Shown: in pieces, positions 63,110 to 64,000 of the stretch | How positions within the stretch are numbered: position 1 is the stretch's first letter | Layout: every line of letters starts with the position of its first letter | NCBI RefSeq assembly: GCF_013366925.1 | Contig: NZ_JAALDK010000001.1 | Location: forward strand, 2,301,089 to 2,365,088 | Direction of reading: 5' to 3' | DNA from: Paraburkholderia youngii | GTDB lineage: Bacteria; Pseudomonadota; Gammaproteobacteria; Burkholderiales; Burkholderiaceae | Length of the DNA: 64,000 nt | Program-made: the position numbers and the translations under genes | The notes under the pieces: model-generated | What the model was told of the DNA's origin: nothing | Databases searched by the model: none | The model's input: only the letters and a program-made list of their open reading frames with translations

Positions 63110-64000
63110 TCATGAGGCCACTGCGTCGGATCCGCGCTTCAGATCCAGTGCGACATCGACGATCATGTCTTCCTGGCCGCCGACCATGCGGCGCTTGCCC
63201 AGCTCGACCAGAATGTCGACGGTCTTCAGACCGTACTTCTTCGCGGCCACTTCCGAATGACGCAGGAAGCTCGAATACACGCCCGCATAGCCGAGCGCGA
63301 GCGTTTCGCGGTCCACGCGCACCGGCCGGTCCTGCAGCGGACGCACGATGTCGTCGGCGGCGTCCATCAGCGTGTAGAGGTCGGTGCCGTGATTCCAGCC
63401 CATGCGCTCCGCTGCCGCGATGAACACTTCGAGCGGCGCATTGCCCGCGCCCGCGCCCATGCCCGCGAGCGATGCATCGATGCGGTCGCAGCCTTCTTCG
63501 ACCGCGACGATCGAATTCGCCACGCCGAGCGACAGGTTGTGGTGCGCGTGCATGCCCGTCTGCGTTTCGGGTTTCAGCACGGCCTTCACCGCGCGGAAGC
63601 GGTCGCGCACATCGTTCATCGTCAGTGCGCCGCCCGAATCGACTACGTAGATGCAGGTCGCGCCATAGCTCTCCATCTTCTTCGCTTCGATGGCGAGGTT
63701 CTCCGGCGTGGTCATGTGGCTCATCATCAGGAAGCCGACGGTGTCCATGCCCAGTTCGCGCGCGTATTCGATGTGCTGCTTCGAAATGTCCGCTTCCGTG
63801 CAGTGCGTCGCCACGCGCACCACGCGCGCGCCCGCGTTGTACGCAGCCTTCAGGTCGTGAATCGTGCCGATGCCGGGCAGCAGCAGCGTCGCGATCTGCG
63901 CGTGCTCGACGACATCCGCGACTGCTTCGATCCATTCGAGGTCGCTATGCGCGCCGAAGCCGTAGTTGAAGCTCGAACCTTGCAGGCCGTCGCCGTGCGC
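63110..64000 (-). CDS. mhpE: 4-hydroxy-2-oxovalerate aldolase (MhpE), N-terminus beyond the window
   Basis: The 296 codons present match MhpE/BphI aldolases that split 4-hydroxy-2-oxovalerate to pyruvate and acetaldehyde: [20 protein letters not shown] at the window edge, [44 protein letters not shown] (metal His pair), [18 protein letters not shown] and [11 protein letters not shown]. About 45 N-terminal residues are missing. The partner acetaldehyde dehydrogenase mhpF is expected just outside. Confidence 0.96.
   Translation of the reverse strand, partial: AHGDGLQGSSFNYGFGAHSDLEWIEAVADVVEHAQIATLLLPGIGTIHDLKAAYNAGARVVRVATHCTEADISKQHIEYARELGMDTVGFLMMSHMTTPENLAIEAKKMESYGATCIYVVDSGGALTMNDVRDRFRAVKAVLKPETQTGMHAHHNLSLGVANSIVAVEEGCDRIDASLAGMGAGAGNAPLEVFIAAAERMGWNHGTDLYTLMDAADDIVRPLQDRPVRVDRETLALGYAGVYSSFLRHSEVAAKKYGLKTVDILVELGKRRMVGGQEDMIVDVALDLKRGSDAVAS

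Noticed and set aside
61740..63935. Apparent 732-codon protein joining mhpT to sequence antisense/out of frame with mhpE
   Set aside because: Only the part from 63008 matches MhpT; the upstream 300 residues are the out-of-frame shadow of mhpE.

Overview
The window is GC-rich DNA that reads as a Burkholderia/Paraburkholderia-type betaproteobacterium. Supporting this are a DUF4148 protein, 16-stranded-type porins ending in Phe, an orphan Bug receptor, GudD/GudP, a monomeric isocitrate dehydrogenase and an mhp-type phenylpropionate cluster. No rRNA, tRNA or CRISPR array was seen.

Region by region. 1-5.9 kb: partial sugar-ABC binding protein overlapping a leucine-rich-repeat kinase gene, an O6-alkylguanine-DNA methyltransferase, a small conserved gene, and an AraC regulator followed by an M20 amidohydrolase. 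6.2-40.4 kb: an accessory catabolic island. It holds three DoxX-like membrane protein/small membrane protein pairs, a fourth DoxX-like gene paired with an anchored NTF2-fold protein, a chemoreceptor, a MarR regulator, two porins, orphan Bug and TRAP receptors, two MFS carriers and an IS701-type transposase remnant. The core of the island is a pair of divergent operons starting near 33.6 kb. The leftward one (33.5 to 19.4 kb) encodes an Asp-box propeller, a group D flavin monooxygenase, a 101-residue unknown, two Rieske oxygenases, two lactonase-type amidohydrolases, an MDR dehydrogenase, a flavoprotein, an MFS carrier, an MLE-type enolase-superfamily enzyme and two DoxX/small pairs. The rightward one (33.8 to 39.5 kb) encodes a VanB-type reductase, a LigJ-like hydratase, a LigB-like extradiol dioxygenase homologue, three tandem RraA/LigK-like proteins and a flavin reductase. 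A FadR-type GntR gene closes the island.

Read together, the island looks like a complete aromatic-acid route. Uptake is followed by Rieske and flavin hydroxylation or demethylation, then ring opening, then hydration and aldol cleavage to pyruvate/oxaloacetate-type products. The substrate cannot be named from sequence, and several enzymes carry unusual active sites: the LigB-like protein has Gln where LigB has iron ligand His61, the MDR enzyme lacks catalytic zinc ligands, and one RraA copy lacks the acidic motif. This island is the best candidate for an undescribed system.

40.9-64 kb: more conventional genes. These are a dienelactone hydrolase, a porin, a DHA2 MFS pump, a parvulin, a GH3 beta-glucosidase lipoprotein, the glucarate locus gudD-gudP with its GntR regulator, an AtuA-like/CitMHS/LysR locus, icd, and mhpE-mhpT-mhpC (mhpE cut by the window end). 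A repeated CRTCAGAC-type motif links the GntR, gudP, GH3 and DHA2 promoters.
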